From: Lantana camara
Lineage: Eukaryota; Streptophyta; Magnoliopsida; Lamiales; Verbenaceae
Length of the DNA: 64,000 nucleotides
Assembly (NCBI GenBank): GCA_037501455.1
Contig: CM074865.1
Span: 3,545,001 to 3,609,000, forward strand
Direction: 5' to 3'
Below the pieces are notes generated by a model. It was not told the DNA's origin. It saw only the letters and a list, made by a program, of their open reading frames with translations, and ran no database searches. The position numbers and the translations under genes were made by a program. Of this stretch, positions 35,101 to 46,438 are shown piece by piece; within the stretch, counting starts at the first letter, position 1, and every line of letters begins with the position of its first letter.

Positions 35101-37604
35101 AAAATGGTTGGAGGGTGTGTATGGATTATAGAAGTCTTAATTCTCTTACTAAGAAAGATCATTTTCCCCTCCCCTTTATTGATCAAATGCTCGAACGATT
35201 AGCTGGGAAAACTCACTATTGTTGTCTTGATGGTTATTCAGGGTTCTATCAGATTCCGGTGGCACCCGAAGACCAAGGAAAGACGACTTTCACATGCGCA
35301 TTTGGGACCTTTGCGTTTAGGCGAATGCCTTTTGGACTTTGCAACGCGCCGGCCACCTTTCAAAGGTGCATGGTAAGTATATTTTCTGAATATGTTGAGC
35401 AAATTATTGAGGTATTCATGGACGATTTTACGGTTTATGGAAACTCTTTTGATGAATGCCTCAATAATCTTGCTACAATATTGAAACGTTGCATAGAAAC
35501 GAATTTGGTCTTGAATTATGAAAAGTGTCACTTCATGGTTGATAAAGGTTTAATTTTGGGGCATATTGTTTCTGCACATGGTATTGAAGTTGATAAATCT
35601 AAAGTAGATGTCATTAAGTCCTTGCCTTACCCCGCGAGTGTGCGGGAAGTACGTTCCTTTCTTGGACATGCAGGTTTTTATAGGCGATTTATTAAGGACT
35701 TCTCAAAGATCACCAAACCATTGTGCAAGTTGCTCCAAAAAGATGTGAAGTTCGAGATTGATGATGAATGTAAAGCTTCTTTTGACTTGTTGAAAGAAAA
35801 ATTGATTTCGGCCCCGATCATTCAACCACCGAATTGGGAGTACCCGTTCGAAATCATGTGTGATGCCAGCAATTATGCCGTAGGGGCTGTACTTGGACAA
35901 AAGATCAACAAAAACTCTCACGTGATCTTCTACGCCTCGAAGTTGCTAGACAATGCCCAAAGCAACTACACTACTACCGAAAAGGAGCTATTGTCAATTG
36001 TTTATGCTTTAGATAAATTCCGTCCTTATTTGCTTGGTACTAAAGTTGTTGTGTATTCTGATCATGCAGCTTTACGGTATCTTCTCACCAAAAAGGATGC
36101 GAAACCAAGGCTCATTCGATGGATTCTACTCTTACAAGAGTTCGACTTGGAGATAAGAGACAAGAAGGGATGCGAGAATCTGGTAGCTGATCATCTCAGC
36201 CGAATTCCAGTCCTTAAGCCAGATTCTCTGCCTATCAATGATGAATTTCCAGATGAACAACTTTTTGCTACTCAGGAATCCTACCCGAGGTCACCGACAG
36301 GTTTCCTGACTCCTTGGTATGCTGATATTGTTAATTTTTTAGCTACTGGTGCTTTTCCTGATCATTTGTCTAGGTCTGAGAAAGATAAAATCAAGTCTGA
36401 TTCTAAATATTATATTTGGGATGACCCTTACTTGTGGAAAATAGGCACCGATCAGATTATTAGGCGTTGTGTAGCTGAGAATGAAATCAAATCTATACTA
36501 GAGTTTTGTCATACTTATGACGGTCACTTCGGTCCTAAACGAACAGCTCATAAAGTGTTAGAAAGTGGATTTTTCTGGCCTACACTTTTTAAGGATGCAT
36601 ATTTGTGTTGCAAAAGTTGTGCTAATTGTCAAAAGACAGGAAATATAGGCCCTAGAAACCAAATGCCTCTTAATCCTATACTTATTTGCGAAATTTTTGA
36701 TGTGTGGGGTATGGATTTTATGGGTCCTTTTCCTTCGTCTTATGGTAATTTATACATCATTCTTGCCGTTGATTATGTGTCGAAGTGGGTGGAAGCAAAA
36801 GCCACCCGAACTAATGATTCTAAAGTTGTTGTGGATTTTGTTAGGTCTCACATTTTTGTCAGGTTTGGAATTCCTCGAGCCATAATCAGCGATAGGGGTA
36901 CTCATTTTTGCAATCGTACGGTCGAGGCGCTTTTCAAGAAGTATCATGTGACCCATCGTACGTCCACGGCCTATCATCCACAAACAAATGGCCTCGCCGA
37001 AGTCTCGAATAGGGAGATCAAGTCTATTTTGGAGAAAACGGTTAGTCCTAACCGTAAAGATTGGAGTTTGAGACTCGATGATGCACTTTGGGCCTATAGG
37101 ACGGCGTACAAGACTCCGATCGGAATGTCACCTTATAGAATGGTTTATGGGAAAGTTTGCCACCTTCCGGTAGAGCTCGAGCATCGAGCTTATTGGGCGA
37201 TCAAGAAGTGTAACTTTGGTTTAGAAGAGGCCGGGACGCACCGAAAGCTTCAATTGCAAGAATTAGAGGAGATTCGACATGATGCCTATGAAAATTCCAA
37301 AATATACAAGTCCAAAACTAAGGCATTTCATGATGGGATGTTGGCAAGAAAGAGTTTCGAAGTCGGACAAAAGGTGTTGCTCTATCAATCCAAATTGAGA
37401 CTTTTTCCGGGCAAATTGCGATCAAGATGGTCTGGTCCGTATGTTGTGATTACAGTCTTTCCACATGGAGCTGTGGAAATTGGGGAAATTAATACGGATA
37501 AAACTTTCAAAGTGAACGGGCATAGACTAAAGCCATTTTACGAGGGATTCGAGCCACACACGGTTGAAAAGATGAATCTAGAGGATCCTCCTCTAGGAAC
37601 TTGA
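32151..37604 (+). CDS. Athila gag-pol polyprotein, 1,817 codons, intact
   Basis: I chose the ATG at 32151 (MPRNLRSGQ); the open frame runs further up only from a TTG. Order (residues approximate): retrotransposon gag domain about 100-280 with [18 protein letters not shown] zinc knuckle [14 protein letters not shown] from 325; aspartic protease DLGAS, Asp 636; reverse transcriptase with FMDDF at 1089-1093; RNase H with CDAS, Asp 1238; integrase zinc finger from His 1454; integrase core Asp 1522, Asp 1581, Glu 1617 (D-58-D-35-E); SGPYV motif near 1761. No chromodomain follows. Gag and pol are one frame without frameshift or stop. It makes virus-like particles, copies the RNA and integrates the DNA. 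All catalytic residues I can check are present. Confidence 0.95.
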   Translation: MPRNLRSGQLVAYDPEIEKTAKKIRKWTRQRKEQTAVGESSSLFELGSDIEVEQQLEFEEQTVSEPGSDHGQDMAHDGTLRELARPTEAQQPLCITFPALQEGFELKSGLIHLLPTFRGLENEDPNKHLKEFHLVCTSMKPHNVTEDQIKLRAFPFSLQDAAKDWLYYLPSGTVTTWAEMSRQFLERYFPASRATNIRREICGVKQKDSESLYEYWERYKRLLASCPQHGISDQLVIQYFYEGLTPMERRMMDAASGGAIVSKTPAEARELISTMAANSQQFGAREDIPRRVNEVTLSPLNKIESLLTTLVQKMNVGTNPPSRVCGICTSPEHPTDACPTLHEETTADVNAMDFQQRKFDPYSNTYNPGWKYHPHLSYANNQPNNQNFRPSPPPQPRPQHPQGSGTPLSEIVRLLATNSEKYQQDTTNRIQKIEDTIKTMETHMGQIASSVSKLETQGKLPSQTHDPRHNVSAVVLRSGKELQPPVDRISKSDQMQVSGTETEKEIEKKPASDHGQTSSQAEITQKPKPLIVPPPFPQRLAQNKKDKEDTSILALFEKVEVNIPLLEAIKQVPRYAKFLKELCTNKRKLTGNEKVSVGENVSAVLQRKLPPKCRDRGMFSIPCKIGNIGIGKAMCDLGASINVMPLSIYTSLGLGPLAHTGVIIQLADRSLVYPEGVLEDVLVQVNELIFPADFFVLDMEKDSSTKSSDILLGRPFLSTAKAKIDVHSGSLTLEFDGEMVKFNMYDAMKHVDDVSCVYNVDIIDNLTNKMFALNHDDELDYVLCHSLSVDKIKKFDDKFRLSADMLEIIYAMEVLQVTSSKFVPFELNRSESKLLPSVMQAPKLELKTLPQHLKYAYLGDKETLPVIIASTLNSLEEEKLIRVLREYKQAIGWTIADIKGLSPSTCMHKIILEEGAKPRREAQRRLNPPMMEVVKKEIIKLLDAGMIYPISDSEWVSPVQVVPKKTGITVVKNKDGELVPTRVQNGWRVCMDYRSLNSLTKKDHFPLPFIDQMLERLAGKTHYCCLDGYSGFYQIPVAPEDQGKTTFTCAFGTFAFRRMPFGLCNAPATFQRCMVSIFSEYVEQIIEVFMDDFTVYGNSFDECLNNLATILKRCIETNLVLNYEKCHFMVDKGLILGHIVSAHGIEVDKSKVDVIKSLPYPASVREVRSFLGHAGFYRRFIKDFSKITKPLCKLLQKDVKFEIDDECKASFDLLKEKLISAPIIQPPNWEYPFEIMCDASNYAVGAVLGQKINKNSHVIFYASKLLDNAQSNYTTTEKELLSIVYALDKFRPYLLGTKVVVYSDHAALRYLLTKKDAKPRLIRWILLLQEFDLEIRDKKGCENLVADHLSRIPVLKPDSLPINDEFPDEQLFATQESYPRSPTGFLTPWYADIVNFLATGAFPDHLSRSEKDKIKSDSKYYIWDDPYLWKIGTDQIIRRCVAENEIKSILEFCHTYDGHFGPKRTAHKVLESGFFWPTLFKDAYLCCKSCANCQKTGNIGPRNQMPLNPILICEIFDVWGMDFMGPFPSSYGNLYIILAVDYVSKWVEAKATRTNDSKVVVDFVRSHIFVRFGIPRAIISDRGTHFCNRTVEALFKKYHVTHRTSTAYHPQTNGLAEVSNREIKSILEKTVSPNRKDWSLRLDDALWAYRTAYKTPIGMSPYRMVYGKVCHLPVELEHRAYWAIKKCNFGLEEAGTHRKLQLQELEEIRHDAYENSKIYKSKTKAFHDGMLARKSFEVGQKVLLYQSKLRLFPGKLRSRWSGPYVVITVFPHGAVEIGEINTDKTFKVNGHRLKPFYEGFEPHTVEKMNLEDPPLGT

Positions 37605-38120
37605 GTGTGAAATCATGAACTCGTCGAGTCCGCGACGTTAACCAAGGGCGCTGTATGGGAGGCAACCCATATTTCTTTTCCCTTGCTTTCGTTTCCTTTG
37701 TTTTTCGTTTTCTTTCTTTGCTCGTTTTCCTTGCCCATTGTAATGTCTTCTTTTTGCGTGTTTTCAGGTGAATGGGAAGCTGGATTATTTGGATAAGTGT
37801 GGGGGATGTTCCAGGTTGATTAAATTTCGGGTTTGGTGATGCAACAGACAGGTGAAATTGGTTTAAAGCTACTGTGAGGACACCTGTCTGAGGTCACGGA
37901 CAGGGTACTGGACCCAGTATTAACAAAACGGAGCCCCAAGCCATAAAATTAACCGCGCCCCGCTTCTCTCACCGAACCGACCCGCTACCCGCGACCCGCC
38001 CCATTTCATTAACTCCATCACTAAACCACTCTCAGTCACAAACACCCCCACTCCCAAATCCCTAACAAGCTCCACCTCCAACTTTCCCCCAAATTGCCAA
38101 ACCCTAGCTTCCAATCGGCC
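37605..38120 (+). other. Athila-1 spacer between pol and ORF3
   Basis: Contains the GCGCTGTATGGGAGGCAACC stretch just after pol, a motif seen at this place in Athila-type elements, and a TAAGTGTGGGGGAT tract at 37794-37807 resembling the 3' purine tract. No ORF of note lies on the plus strand. Confidence 0.6.
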
Positions 38121-39884
38121 ATGGGGAATGGCATGATCCACCGCCCCGGAAAACCACCACTCAAGCTCGACGGCGGCATCGCGCCTCTACCTCAACCGCC
38201 AGTCCCTTCGCGCCGCAGATCCGCTCGTCTCCGCCCTCACAGCTCGCCGCCCGCCGCCACTTCTCCTCCACCTGCCACGGCGGCGGAGGTCACTTCTCCG
38301 CCACCCACGTCTGTTCCAAGCGCCGGCGATCTGGGCCAGGGCACCATCACCACGTCGCCGCCCTCCTCCCCTGACCGAATCACGAGTTCGCCGTCCCTCT
38401 CCAGTGAAGAGCACCAGCTCCTCCCCGATTCCGCCGCCATCACCTCCGTTCTTTCTCCCCCCACCGTCGTCGCTGGTCCCTCACGGAAGAGGCGCGCCGC
38501 CCGCGCACCCTCTGCACAGAAGCGCCGCCGTGCTTCCACCACCGTCTCCGACGCCGCACCACCAGCTCCGCCGCGTCGCGCCTCCGCACGCCTCCGCCGC
38601 ATGCCCACATCACAACAGCCCGCAGCCTCAACCCCTGTTCCTGCCTCGGAATCCCATTCCGACAATGTCTCTCTCACGACCTCGCACGGGGTTTCTTCTC
38701 CAAATTCTGCTCCTAGCTCCGCAGCCCCGGCTGCAGGCGATCCGTTCATCTCCGACCATGACTCAATCCACGGTGACGCTGAACCCCCACGGCAGCCTTT
38801 CGATCCTGCCTCGGATCCGACCCTACACATTCGTCACCGGGGCAGTGATGTTCACATTGTTCCAGCGCTGCCATTTCTGCAGGAAATTGGTCACCTCAAT
38901 TTTGAGAGTGAAACTCATCAAGCTCGTCTTCGCCGCCTCCCGAAAAGAAAGGTAATTCGAGGTAAAATGCTCCATACTCCAACCTTGGAAACCTTGCATA
39001 TTCATGGTAGAGTTATGGAATTGATTGATGGCATTGGTTGGCGTTCTTTCTTTCTGCTAGATTGCCCGATTATCTATGAGTTGGTATATGAATTTTTCTG
39101 CACTTTCCAGTTTGATAAGCACGCCAATTTGGATGTTAATTCCCCTGTGATTTCTTATCGTATGCTTGGGCGAACTTTTGAGGCTTCTATCACTGATATT
39201 AATGCCGCTTTAGGTGTTGATAGGACTGATCCCACTTCTGTGCTACGTGTTTGTGGATACCCTCCTGATTTTAATGTGAAAACAGCCTGGACTTTGTTAA
39301 CAGGACGCCCTGGGCATGATTATTCTGATTCTAGTTGTGATAGGCACCTTCTTGACCCGGCTTTGCGTTACTTGCATAGATTTATTGCTTACTCTTTTTC
39401 TGGTCGAACAAAAGGTGCACCCACAGTTACACAAACTGAATTATTTTTCTTATGGGCTATGGTGACTAACACTAAAGTGAACTTGGGATATTGGGTTGTT
39501 ACTGCTTTCAATTATGCACTTGCATCCTCTCGTTCACTTATTATGGGGCATGTTATTACTCGTCTTGCTGCTTTTCACAATTTAATTGACACCACAGCCT
39601 TAGGGAATCATGTGGCCCGCCCTTTGGACTATCTTGACTTGTTATCGCTTGATTTGATGATGTTGTTAGTCCGTGTAGATGGTGTTGTCTCTATGACCCC
39701 TGCAGGTGTTAAAGCTCCGGTTCGTGTATTTCACACGGATTCTCGTCGGCGCCGTGCGCCTGCTGTTGTCTCACCTCCGACCACCGAGGAGCGCATTGCG
39801 CGTTTGGAAGAACGCATTCCTGCTATTGAGGAGCAGCTTGGTACTCTCCTTACCCTCGTTCGCGAGCTCCATCAACGCCGCTGA
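38121..39884 (+). CDS. Athila third ORF (plant transposon-protein domain), 587 aa
   Basis: ATG at 38121 (MGNGMIHRPGKPP); the frame extends upstream only from a TTG. Residues 1 to about 215 are low-complexity, rich in Pro, Ser, Ala and Arg, with basic clusters such as RKRRAARAPSAQKRRR (about 121-138) that look like nuclear-localisation or nucleic-acid-binding signals. About 270-500 is a folded-looking region (ELIDGIGWRSFFLLDCP, TFEASITDINAALGV) of the kind grouped as putative plant transposon protein or Athila ORF1-like. The last 35 residues form a likely coiled coil (ERIARLEERIPAIEEQL). This position is often called env-like, but I see no signal peptide or clear membrane anchor. Function unknown. 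Confidence 0.8.
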   Translation: MGNGMIHRPGKPPLKLDGGIAPLPQPPVPSRRRSARLRPHSSPPAATSPPPATAAEVTSPPPTSVPSAGDLGQGTITTSPPSSPDRITSSPSLSSEEHQLLPDSAAITSVLSPPTVVAGPSRKRRAARAPSAQKRRRASTTVSDAAPPAPPRRASARLRRMPTSQQPAASTPVPASESHSDNVSLTTSHGVSSPNSAPSSAAPAAGDPFISDHDSIHGDAEPPRQPFDPASDPTLHIRHRGSDVHIVPALPFLQEIGHLNFESETHQARLRRLPKRKVIRGKMLHTPTLETLHIHGRVMELIDGIGWRSFFLLDCPIIYELVYEFFCTFQFDKHANLDVNSPVISYRMLGRTFEASITDINAALGVDRTDPTSVLRVCGYPPDFNVKTAWTLLTGRPGHDYSDSSCDRHLLDPALRYLHRFIAYSFSGRTKGAPTVTQTELFFLWAMVTNTKVNLGYWVVTAFNYALASSRSLIMGHVITRLAAFHNLIDTTALGNHVARPLDYLDLLSLDLMMLLVRVDGVVSMTPAGVKAPVRVFHTDSRRRRAPAVVSPPTTEERIARLEERIPAIEEQLGTLLTLVRELHQRR

Positions 39885-40762
39885 GCGGCGTATCACACCC
39901 CCCGGGTTCAGGGAAGTCCTCGGATTTTCTTTTCTGCTTTACTTTCTGTTGAGGACAACATGATTTAAGTGTGGGGGGGGGTACTACGGCTGGACGACAG
40001 TCAGTTTTTGGGGCTGCTGTTTTGGAGCATTTAGGACTGATATGTAACATGTTTTTTATGATTTTTGGCTGTGAATTTTGCTGCTACTGTTGTCTTTGCC
40101 TTTTGGGTAATTTTTGGGGCAATTTAGATGCATGAATAGGGCTGTCAGTTTAGAGTTTATATGCTGTTGATGCTGCTGCAAATCTGTCATTTTCATGCTC
40201 TGTCCTTGTTTGAAATAGCATAGAATTGTTTACTATGGCATTATATCCTCTCTAATGAACTTCTTACAGCTTCTTAGTTGTGGTGGATTTGATTTTTGAG
40301 AAGGAAACTGAGTTTGAACCTTTGATTATTTATGATTCGCATGACATAGAGTTGAGTTTGTTTGACACTTGACATAGTGGGAATCGTATGAGCTTGAGCA
40401 TAAAGAAATGAATTAAATGTTGTGTGCTCTAATTTAGAACCATGCTATGATTGAACCTTGTCTAAAGTGAGTAGTTGATTTAATATCTTTTAAATTTTGC
40501 AAGTATGTGGAGAAACGGTAGATTGGTGTTGAGCTAAGTTATGTTTGACTTGATAAGTATTTAGTGTGAGGGGGAGCCTGCGAGGGGCCAACTAGAGAAA
40601 GGTTGGTCAGTAGAACTCGCGCGACTACTCCTCTGGCCTTGGAAGAATTCCAAATCATTAAAGTGCCATGAGTAGGGCCGAATGCCGGCCGCTCTCGAAA
40701 TTGTTTTCCTAACACTTAAAGGGATAAACAACTGGAGTTCGCCTTGCTTTGCGAAAACTCGG

Positions 40763-40803
<41 letters not shown>

Positions 40804-41262
40804 AGAGAAAAGCAGTACCGAAAAGAAAGAAAAAATTTTTGCTGAGCAGAAAAAGAGAAGAAGAGATATATTGAAAAAATACTTGTGAAAAGCTCTCTAG
40901 GAATTTTAGGTTGCTTATCTAGGAAGGTGTAACTCGGCTCATCACCATATCTTTGGTATTCTTTAACATGTGCGTAAAATTGATTGATATTCGATTAAAC
41001 TAACTGCTTTATACTTGTTTCCTTTGTTTGCATTGGATTAATGAACTTGAACTAATCATGCATGATTATAATTGAAAGTCGAGCTCATACGTTCTTGCTT
41101 TGGAAAGTTGATTTCAAATTTGGCTTTGTGATTATGTTCGTTATAGATGGTTTTTGGTGACAGCGCATGTTCCCTAGTTTACACAACGGATTGCTGAAGT
41201 TGGGATTTAGAGTGTGATTTTAGCCTTGGTTCTGTGTTATGCTTAGGGACAAGCATCGCCTA
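39885..41262 (+). other. Athila-1 3' untranslated internal region
   Basis: Non-coding. Holds a TAAGTGTGGGGGGGGGT tract at 39966-39982 and a run of 39 A at 40763-40801, followed by AG-rich sequence. No gene seen. Confidence 0.7.
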
Positions 41263-41276
41263 AGTGTGGGGGGATT
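41263..41276 (+). promoter_or_regulatory. Polypurine tract (Athila-1)
   Basis: AGTGTGGGGGGATT ends one base before the 3' LTR start TGATACG. This is the expected place for plus-strand primer selection. Confidence 0.8.
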
Positions 41277-42834
41277 TGATACGTTGTATATTCCTTTAAT
41301 TATGGAACTTAGAATTTCTATATTTTATCTATTTTCTAATTTAATTTTGGATAGTTGATTGAAATTCTATGTTTTCTATAGGGAATCTAAATTGGAAGTG
41401 TTTGAAGAAGTATCAACAAACGTGAAGCACTCACACGATTTTGGAGAAAGGGCCGCAAACCTCAATTGTGATTTAAAGCCTCTTGGATCAAATAAAAAAA
41501 AAACCTGGCCCATGCGTGCAGCTGGAGGAAAGATAGCTTCCAAGTTTTAATTCATGGAAGTCCAAAAGAGTCTAGGCCCAGCCTCAACCTTGAAACCACG
41601 TAGAGCCCATAACCCCCAATTTTGTCCTTGGGCATTAATTCACAAAGGAAGTGGCACATGATCTTGCTGTTACTTTGAGGACATTACTTTGGGAAATTAT
41701 CACCCAATTATTTGACGTGAGAACGTGGGAGGAAAAGAGTGTTACATTGGGGATTAAATCTCCAAATCATGGTAGATTTTATGGCAGCCAACGTGGGAAG
41801 AGCAACAACATACCCCACTTTGCACTATTTAGTGGGAATTCATGCAGATGAGAGGCAGGACACAATTTCACTCGGAGACACCGAATTCACGCAGCAATTC
41901 CAGTTCGTGGGGAAGGAGACTTGCAACATCAATAGTTTTATTCTCTTTTCCTTCCTTTTATTTTTATTCGAGTACTATGTTATTTCTAGAAGTTTGTTTG
42001 TTTAATTTCGTTATGAGTAGCTAATTCATATTTTAGTTGGGATTTTCCAAAGCATGTATTAGATTATGTGAGACAATTTGTTTTGGGTTGATTAATTAAG
42101 TTATCCGTTTTATTTCCGAATTCACGATAATGTGTTTGTCTTGATTCTTTGACTTAAGAGCTCAAGTCTTAGGATTAGCAATTCACATAAAGCTAGTTAA
42201 TTTATTTGGTGGAGTCTAACCGGATAATTAACGAAGTAGCAATCAACACTAGGTTGTTAAGTTCGGCTGATTTTGTGTTGTGGAATATTACGGTCTAATT
42301 AGGCGAAGTAGGAGTTTCTACCTAGTCGGTTAGGGTTAGTGTTTCTTTAGTTCGTAAAGCAATTGGTTAATTGAATCTTTGAAGGAGTTTCTGAAAAGGT
42401 TATTAGCTAATTAGGGAGTAGTCTTTAGGAGTTTCTTCAGGTTACTCTAAAAATACGAAGAAACGAGGGAGCCTAAGGTAATTGGTAACTATAGCTAACC
42501 TAACAAAGAATCAATCACCCTGTCCGTGATCATAGTCAGATGCATGCGTAGGAAAATCCCAGCTATTCATCATTCATTGAGTTAGCCTAAGTGTCAGCTG
42601 AGTTAATTGTTAATCTTTCGTATATTTAGTCAGATTTACTCTTGTTTATTTAGTTTCTTTATTAGTTCGGTTAAAAAATCTCAAAACTCTCCCCCCTATT
42701 TTGATCGTTTTTTTGGCATATTAAAAGGTTACAAACTCGTCCAATCCCCGTGGATCGATACCCGTTGCTACTATTCTACGTTTTAATTGTGTGCAATATT
42801 CGGGATTTATTATTGGTGGTTACGACATCCATCA
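41277..42834 (+). repeat. Athila-1 3' LTR
   Basis: Direct copy of 30537-32094 with no difference seen over 1,558 bp. Followed by the right TSD CTCTG. Confidence 0.95.
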
Positions 42835-42839
42835 CTCTG

Positions 42840-43560
42840 AATAAATAAAATCATGACAAAAGTACGTGGTTAGGCCTAAGCTCTTATTGTTTGTGTTTCA
42901 TATGATTTGTGGGGTTTTCATTTCAGTGTGTTACTATGCTGATACTGGACTTTTTTTCATTTTTTAAGCTTATGGCTGACCATTCTGATGAACCAAGTAT
43001 TGCAGTTTGAATTATGCTTCGATATTTAGAGTTTATGCCTCACTGGTTATCCGTCATATGACTTGTCTAACACCATTTCATGAAATTGCCACACAAATGG
43101 TTATACAAAGTCAGAGGTTTGTCCTGAAAATTTCCAAAAAATAAAAACCGGTTGTAATACTAGTATGTAATGTTGGATTTTAACCTGTGTCTTCATACTC
43201 TTATGATCAGAGAATCAAGCACTGTAACTGCACATTCTGAAGATAGTAGAGATATTTTGTCTGGCCGCCACGATCCAAATGCACTTAAGGTGTTTCAGTC
43301 TCACCATCTTTTAAACACTTTTTGTATTCTTTCTTGTGTGTAATCTTTCAATTTAAAAGACAGTTAATGGACCATGTTATGTTTCTTTGGTGTTTTTCAA
43401 TTCAACAGGAGCATCTTCTGAAAATGACCTCACAACATCGAACTGAAGTGGCTTTAAAATGTGGCATTCCCACCTCTATGGAGGAAGATTGGATATCTAT
43501 ACTAAACTATTTAGCATCTTTTGGTCTGTCATCTTTTTTCACTCTAGAAGTTAGATTGTA
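42840..43560 (+). pseudogene. Fragments of an unrecognised spliced gene, part 1
   Basis: About 43210-43288 reads ESSTVTAHSEDSRDILSGRH then DPNALK before a GT. After TTCAACAG at 43409 comes EHLLKMTSQHRTEVALKCGI. These look like consecutive exons of a plant protein, but I cannot name it. The region lies just right of the Athila element. Its left continuation may have been separated by that insertion, because an exon-like piece also lies at 30113-30156. Confidence 0.4.
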
Positions 43561-43633
43561 AGTTTAAAGACCCTGTATTGGATTTGGGGAGCTTCTTATC
43601 CAATTAAAACTATTGAAATGGTCTAGTTTGCGC

Positions 43634-44592
43634 CAATGTTTTCAAAACCGGACCGGAGGATGAACCGGTGGCCTTACTGGTCACCGGTCGGATCGGTTCG
43701 ACCGGTTCAACCGTCGGTCGAACCGGTATGACGTCATAAATAAAATATTATTTTTTATTAAATATTGTATATTTATTTAGTATTATAAAACTATAAAACA
43801 TATTTAAAATTGAAATATTTAAATGAAATTAAGGTTTTACCATACATTATCTAACAACACTCTATAAATTAAAAATACCATTATAACTTGTTTACACAAT
43901 ATCCAACAAACTACTAACATTTTTACAAATAAAAGAACATAATATATATATATATATATATATATTAAAAGAAAAAAAAAAAGATAATATGAAAAAGTAT
44001 TCAAACAACCAACAAAAAGAACTGAAAATAAAAAAATAAAAAAAAACGTTGGAGTTAACGAGGAAAAAGAATGAGAAACATCTGAAAATAAAGGAAAAAA
44101 CCAAATCCCAAGAATATCTCCACTAACTCTTCAGATTTTCACAACTTTCAATACTTCTCTCTCCATCTTCTTCGGTTTCTTTTACTCCTTACCTGACTCC
44201 ATTGCTGTTCGTATTCTTCTTCTCCTCCATATCAGAACCCATCGTACTCAACAATCATGCGAAAAATTCTCATCTTCCATTACCGTCACCTTTTTCCACG
44301 GTTCGTTTCGCCTTTTAGACTGAGATGAAGGGTCGTCCGACACGGAGGAAATTTTCAGACGTCGGTGAAAGAAAACCAAAAAAGGCCAAAACAGACGGGA
44401 CCTTCACCTTTCCAGTAACCGGCGATCCGGTCCGGTTTCCAAGACCAAAACCGCCGGTTAACCGGGCGGTTTTTCCGGTCTTGGACTGGTCCGAATGCCA
44501 TCGGTTTTAAAGGGTCGACCGGACCGGACCTAGCTCCGGTCACCGGTTGAACCGGTTCGACCGGCCGGTCCGGTCCGGTTTTCAAAACACTG
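43634..44592. mobile_element. Non-autonomous hAT-type element, 959 bp
   Basis: Ends CAATGTTTTCAAAACCGGAC and the complement of CAGTGTTTTGAAAACCGGAC. The perfect 8-bp TSD GTTTGCGC is at 43626-43633 and 44593-44600. Subterminal zones are dense in ACCGGTTCGACCGG-type repeats on both strands; the centre is AT-rich with a TA microsatellite near 43945. It contains no transposase. An ATG frame at 44325-44510 begins MKGRPTRRKFSDVGERKPKK and is probably chance or captured sequence. Confidence 0.9.
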
Positions 44593-44600
44593 GTTTGCGC

Positions 44601-45480
44601 CTGCATTGGTATTTGATATCCCAGTTAATTTTCTAAATAAACTCATAAGGACATATACTCGTTTGTGGTATATTGGGTTCTACAACAGTTGCCTTTTGGG
44701 GATGTGAAGTAGGAAAAATCTGTGTGGCTATCGATAATTATATATTTTCCTAGTGATTGGAGATAATCAAGACGATACATTATGCACTTATGATGAATAA
44801 GTACTTGTAATACATTTTTTATATTGGTAATACTGCATTTTTGGATGAGTGCTGTTGGATAACTCTTGAGTGATTAATCTGCTAAAAAAGCAGGTGAATT
44901 CTTTCACAACTTAAAGTAATAGGTATTTACAGCATATATTGACACTGAGTCTTCTCTGAGTTCCAAAGTAGCCCCTGACATTGGAAGAGAACAAATAGAA
45001 AGTCCAAAACCTGATTTAGTTCTGGTGGGCTGCATAGTTAAATAACCAGCAGTATGACTAACCACTCATATGATGATGTTCAATATTTAACCATCTTTTA
45101 TCCCCCATTTTCTCTGCTAGGCAATTTGGAAATTGGAAATTTATATGGCGTGCCTGGCGGTGCTACTTAATTCTTCAGTTCACAATAAACAAACCATTGG
45201 TAAGAATATTTCCCTTCTTTGGATTATTGAAATAGTATTGTTTGACGTGATTTTTTCGAATCTTCAGAGGGGAAGGACCTTGATAGCCAGAAAAGAAGCC
45301 AAAATAACGATGAGGTTAATGGTGAGTCCGGACAGCAAACAATGGGTAAAGACTAACCCCGAATATCTTAAGCAAAAGTTGAAAGCAAGAGGCATCCTGA
45401 AAGTGGGTCAAAGTGAAGAGAAGTCTTCGGTGCCAGAAAATGTGAGCTGGTTGTTTCTTCGTTGTTTTGTTTAATCCTTC
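44601..45480 (+). pseudogene. Fragments of an unrecognised spliced gene, part 2
   Basis: After the hAT element: AYIDTESSLSSKVAPDIG (about 44930-45035), then GNLEIGNLYGVPGGAT with a TAA (after CTCTGCTAG at 45120), then an exon from about 45269 whose tail reads NPEYLKQKLKARGILK in a different frame from its head. Stop and frameshift indicate a dead gene. The short YIDT..SSLSSK exon is repeated at 30113-30156. Product not recognised. Confidence 0.4.
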
Positions 45481-45589
45481 TCACAATTAGTTGTTTCGTA
45501 CATGAATCTTAATTTGCAAATTAAATCCTGGTTATTAGCCTCTTTCATATATTGTGATGATTAGTGCTAGTTAGGAGTGTCAAACAATA

Positions 45590-45760
45590 CTTCCCCTCTG
45601 AAGATTCGGAAACAATTTCAGAGTGTCAAACAATGGACGGAGGGATGAGACCGGAAAACCCATTGATGGCGAAACCGACATAAACAAGATTAAGGCTGCC
45701 AAGCTCACTCGGCAATTCACCTACCAATTTGATTTAATTTTTACATGTTAAAGAAAAACC
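45590..45760 (-). pseudogene. LRR fragment (receptor-like kinase relic)
   Basis: The minus strand reads KLVGELPSELGSLNLVYVGF then INGFSGLIPPSI, two leucine-rich repeats of the extracellular-receptor type. No kinase part is near. Likely the same old gene as 46777-46974, split by the element between them. Confidence 0.6.
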
Positions 45761-45862
45761 ACATATTAATCTTTGTGGATTTTTAAGTGGAATGGAAGTT
45801 TATTAATTTATAATGCAAGAACACATGGAAAATTTATATGGGAATTTTTCGTTATTCGTTAG

Positions 45863-46386
45863 GACAAAATTATAAAAATTGTCCTATAATTTATACCATT
45901 TCGGATTTCAGTCATTTTTAATATTGTGTTTTCAATTTTGCTCTTAAATTAAAAAACTTTTGTAATTTTCACCCGATTTTGGCTCGAAATTGAATAATCC
46001 CCAATTTTATTGACGTGGCATGATTTCGGGGCCTAATATAAATTAATTTATTAAGATTTTTGATAAATATGATAATATAATTTATATATTTATATACATT
46101 ATTAATTTTTTTCATTTTTGCGATACATATTTTATTTGAAGTTTTATATATATTATGGCATCTTGTTTATTTCAAAATACAAAAGCAACATTATAAGTTC
46201 ACAAGGTATCCACATACTTTTTATTTAGCCCAGTCAGTCAAAAAATTTCCAAGCATATATGCATATAAAAGAAAAAAAAAAAAAAAAGAAAAAGAAAATG
46301 GGTAATCTTCTACCCGTTGCCTGCTTTACACCACCACTGCCGCCGGCCCCATGCTTGGCACTACCACTACCACCACCCCCGGAAAG

Positions 46387-46438
<52 letters not shown>

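Larger units (their letters stand above)
30537..42834 (+). mobile_element. Complete Athila-type LTR retrotransposon (Ty3 class)
   Basis: Structure: 5' LTR 30537-32094, primer site 32100-32117, gag-pol 32151-37604, a third ORF 38121-39884, purine tract about 41263-41276 and 3' LTR 41277-42834. The flanking 5-bp direct repeats CTCTG (30532-30536 and 42835-42839) match exactly. Both LTRs are 1,558 bp and comparison line by line showed no difference, so insertion is recent. Domain order protease-RT-RNase H-integrase without a chromodomain, a tRNA-Asp primer site, and an extra ORF between pol and the 3' LTR place it in the Athila lineage. All coding frames are open, so it may be autonomous; transcription cannot be judged. 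Confidence 0.95.

Noticed and set aside
38094..38120. Upstream start for ORF3 at 38094 and for gag-pol at 32130
   Set aside because: Those positions are TTG codons. The first ATGs in frame are 38121 and 32151.
40763..40801. Run of 39 A in Athila-1 as a sign of retroposed mRNA
   Set aside because: It is internal to an LTR element with good termini and has no flanking duplication. More likely a slippage-prone A run.
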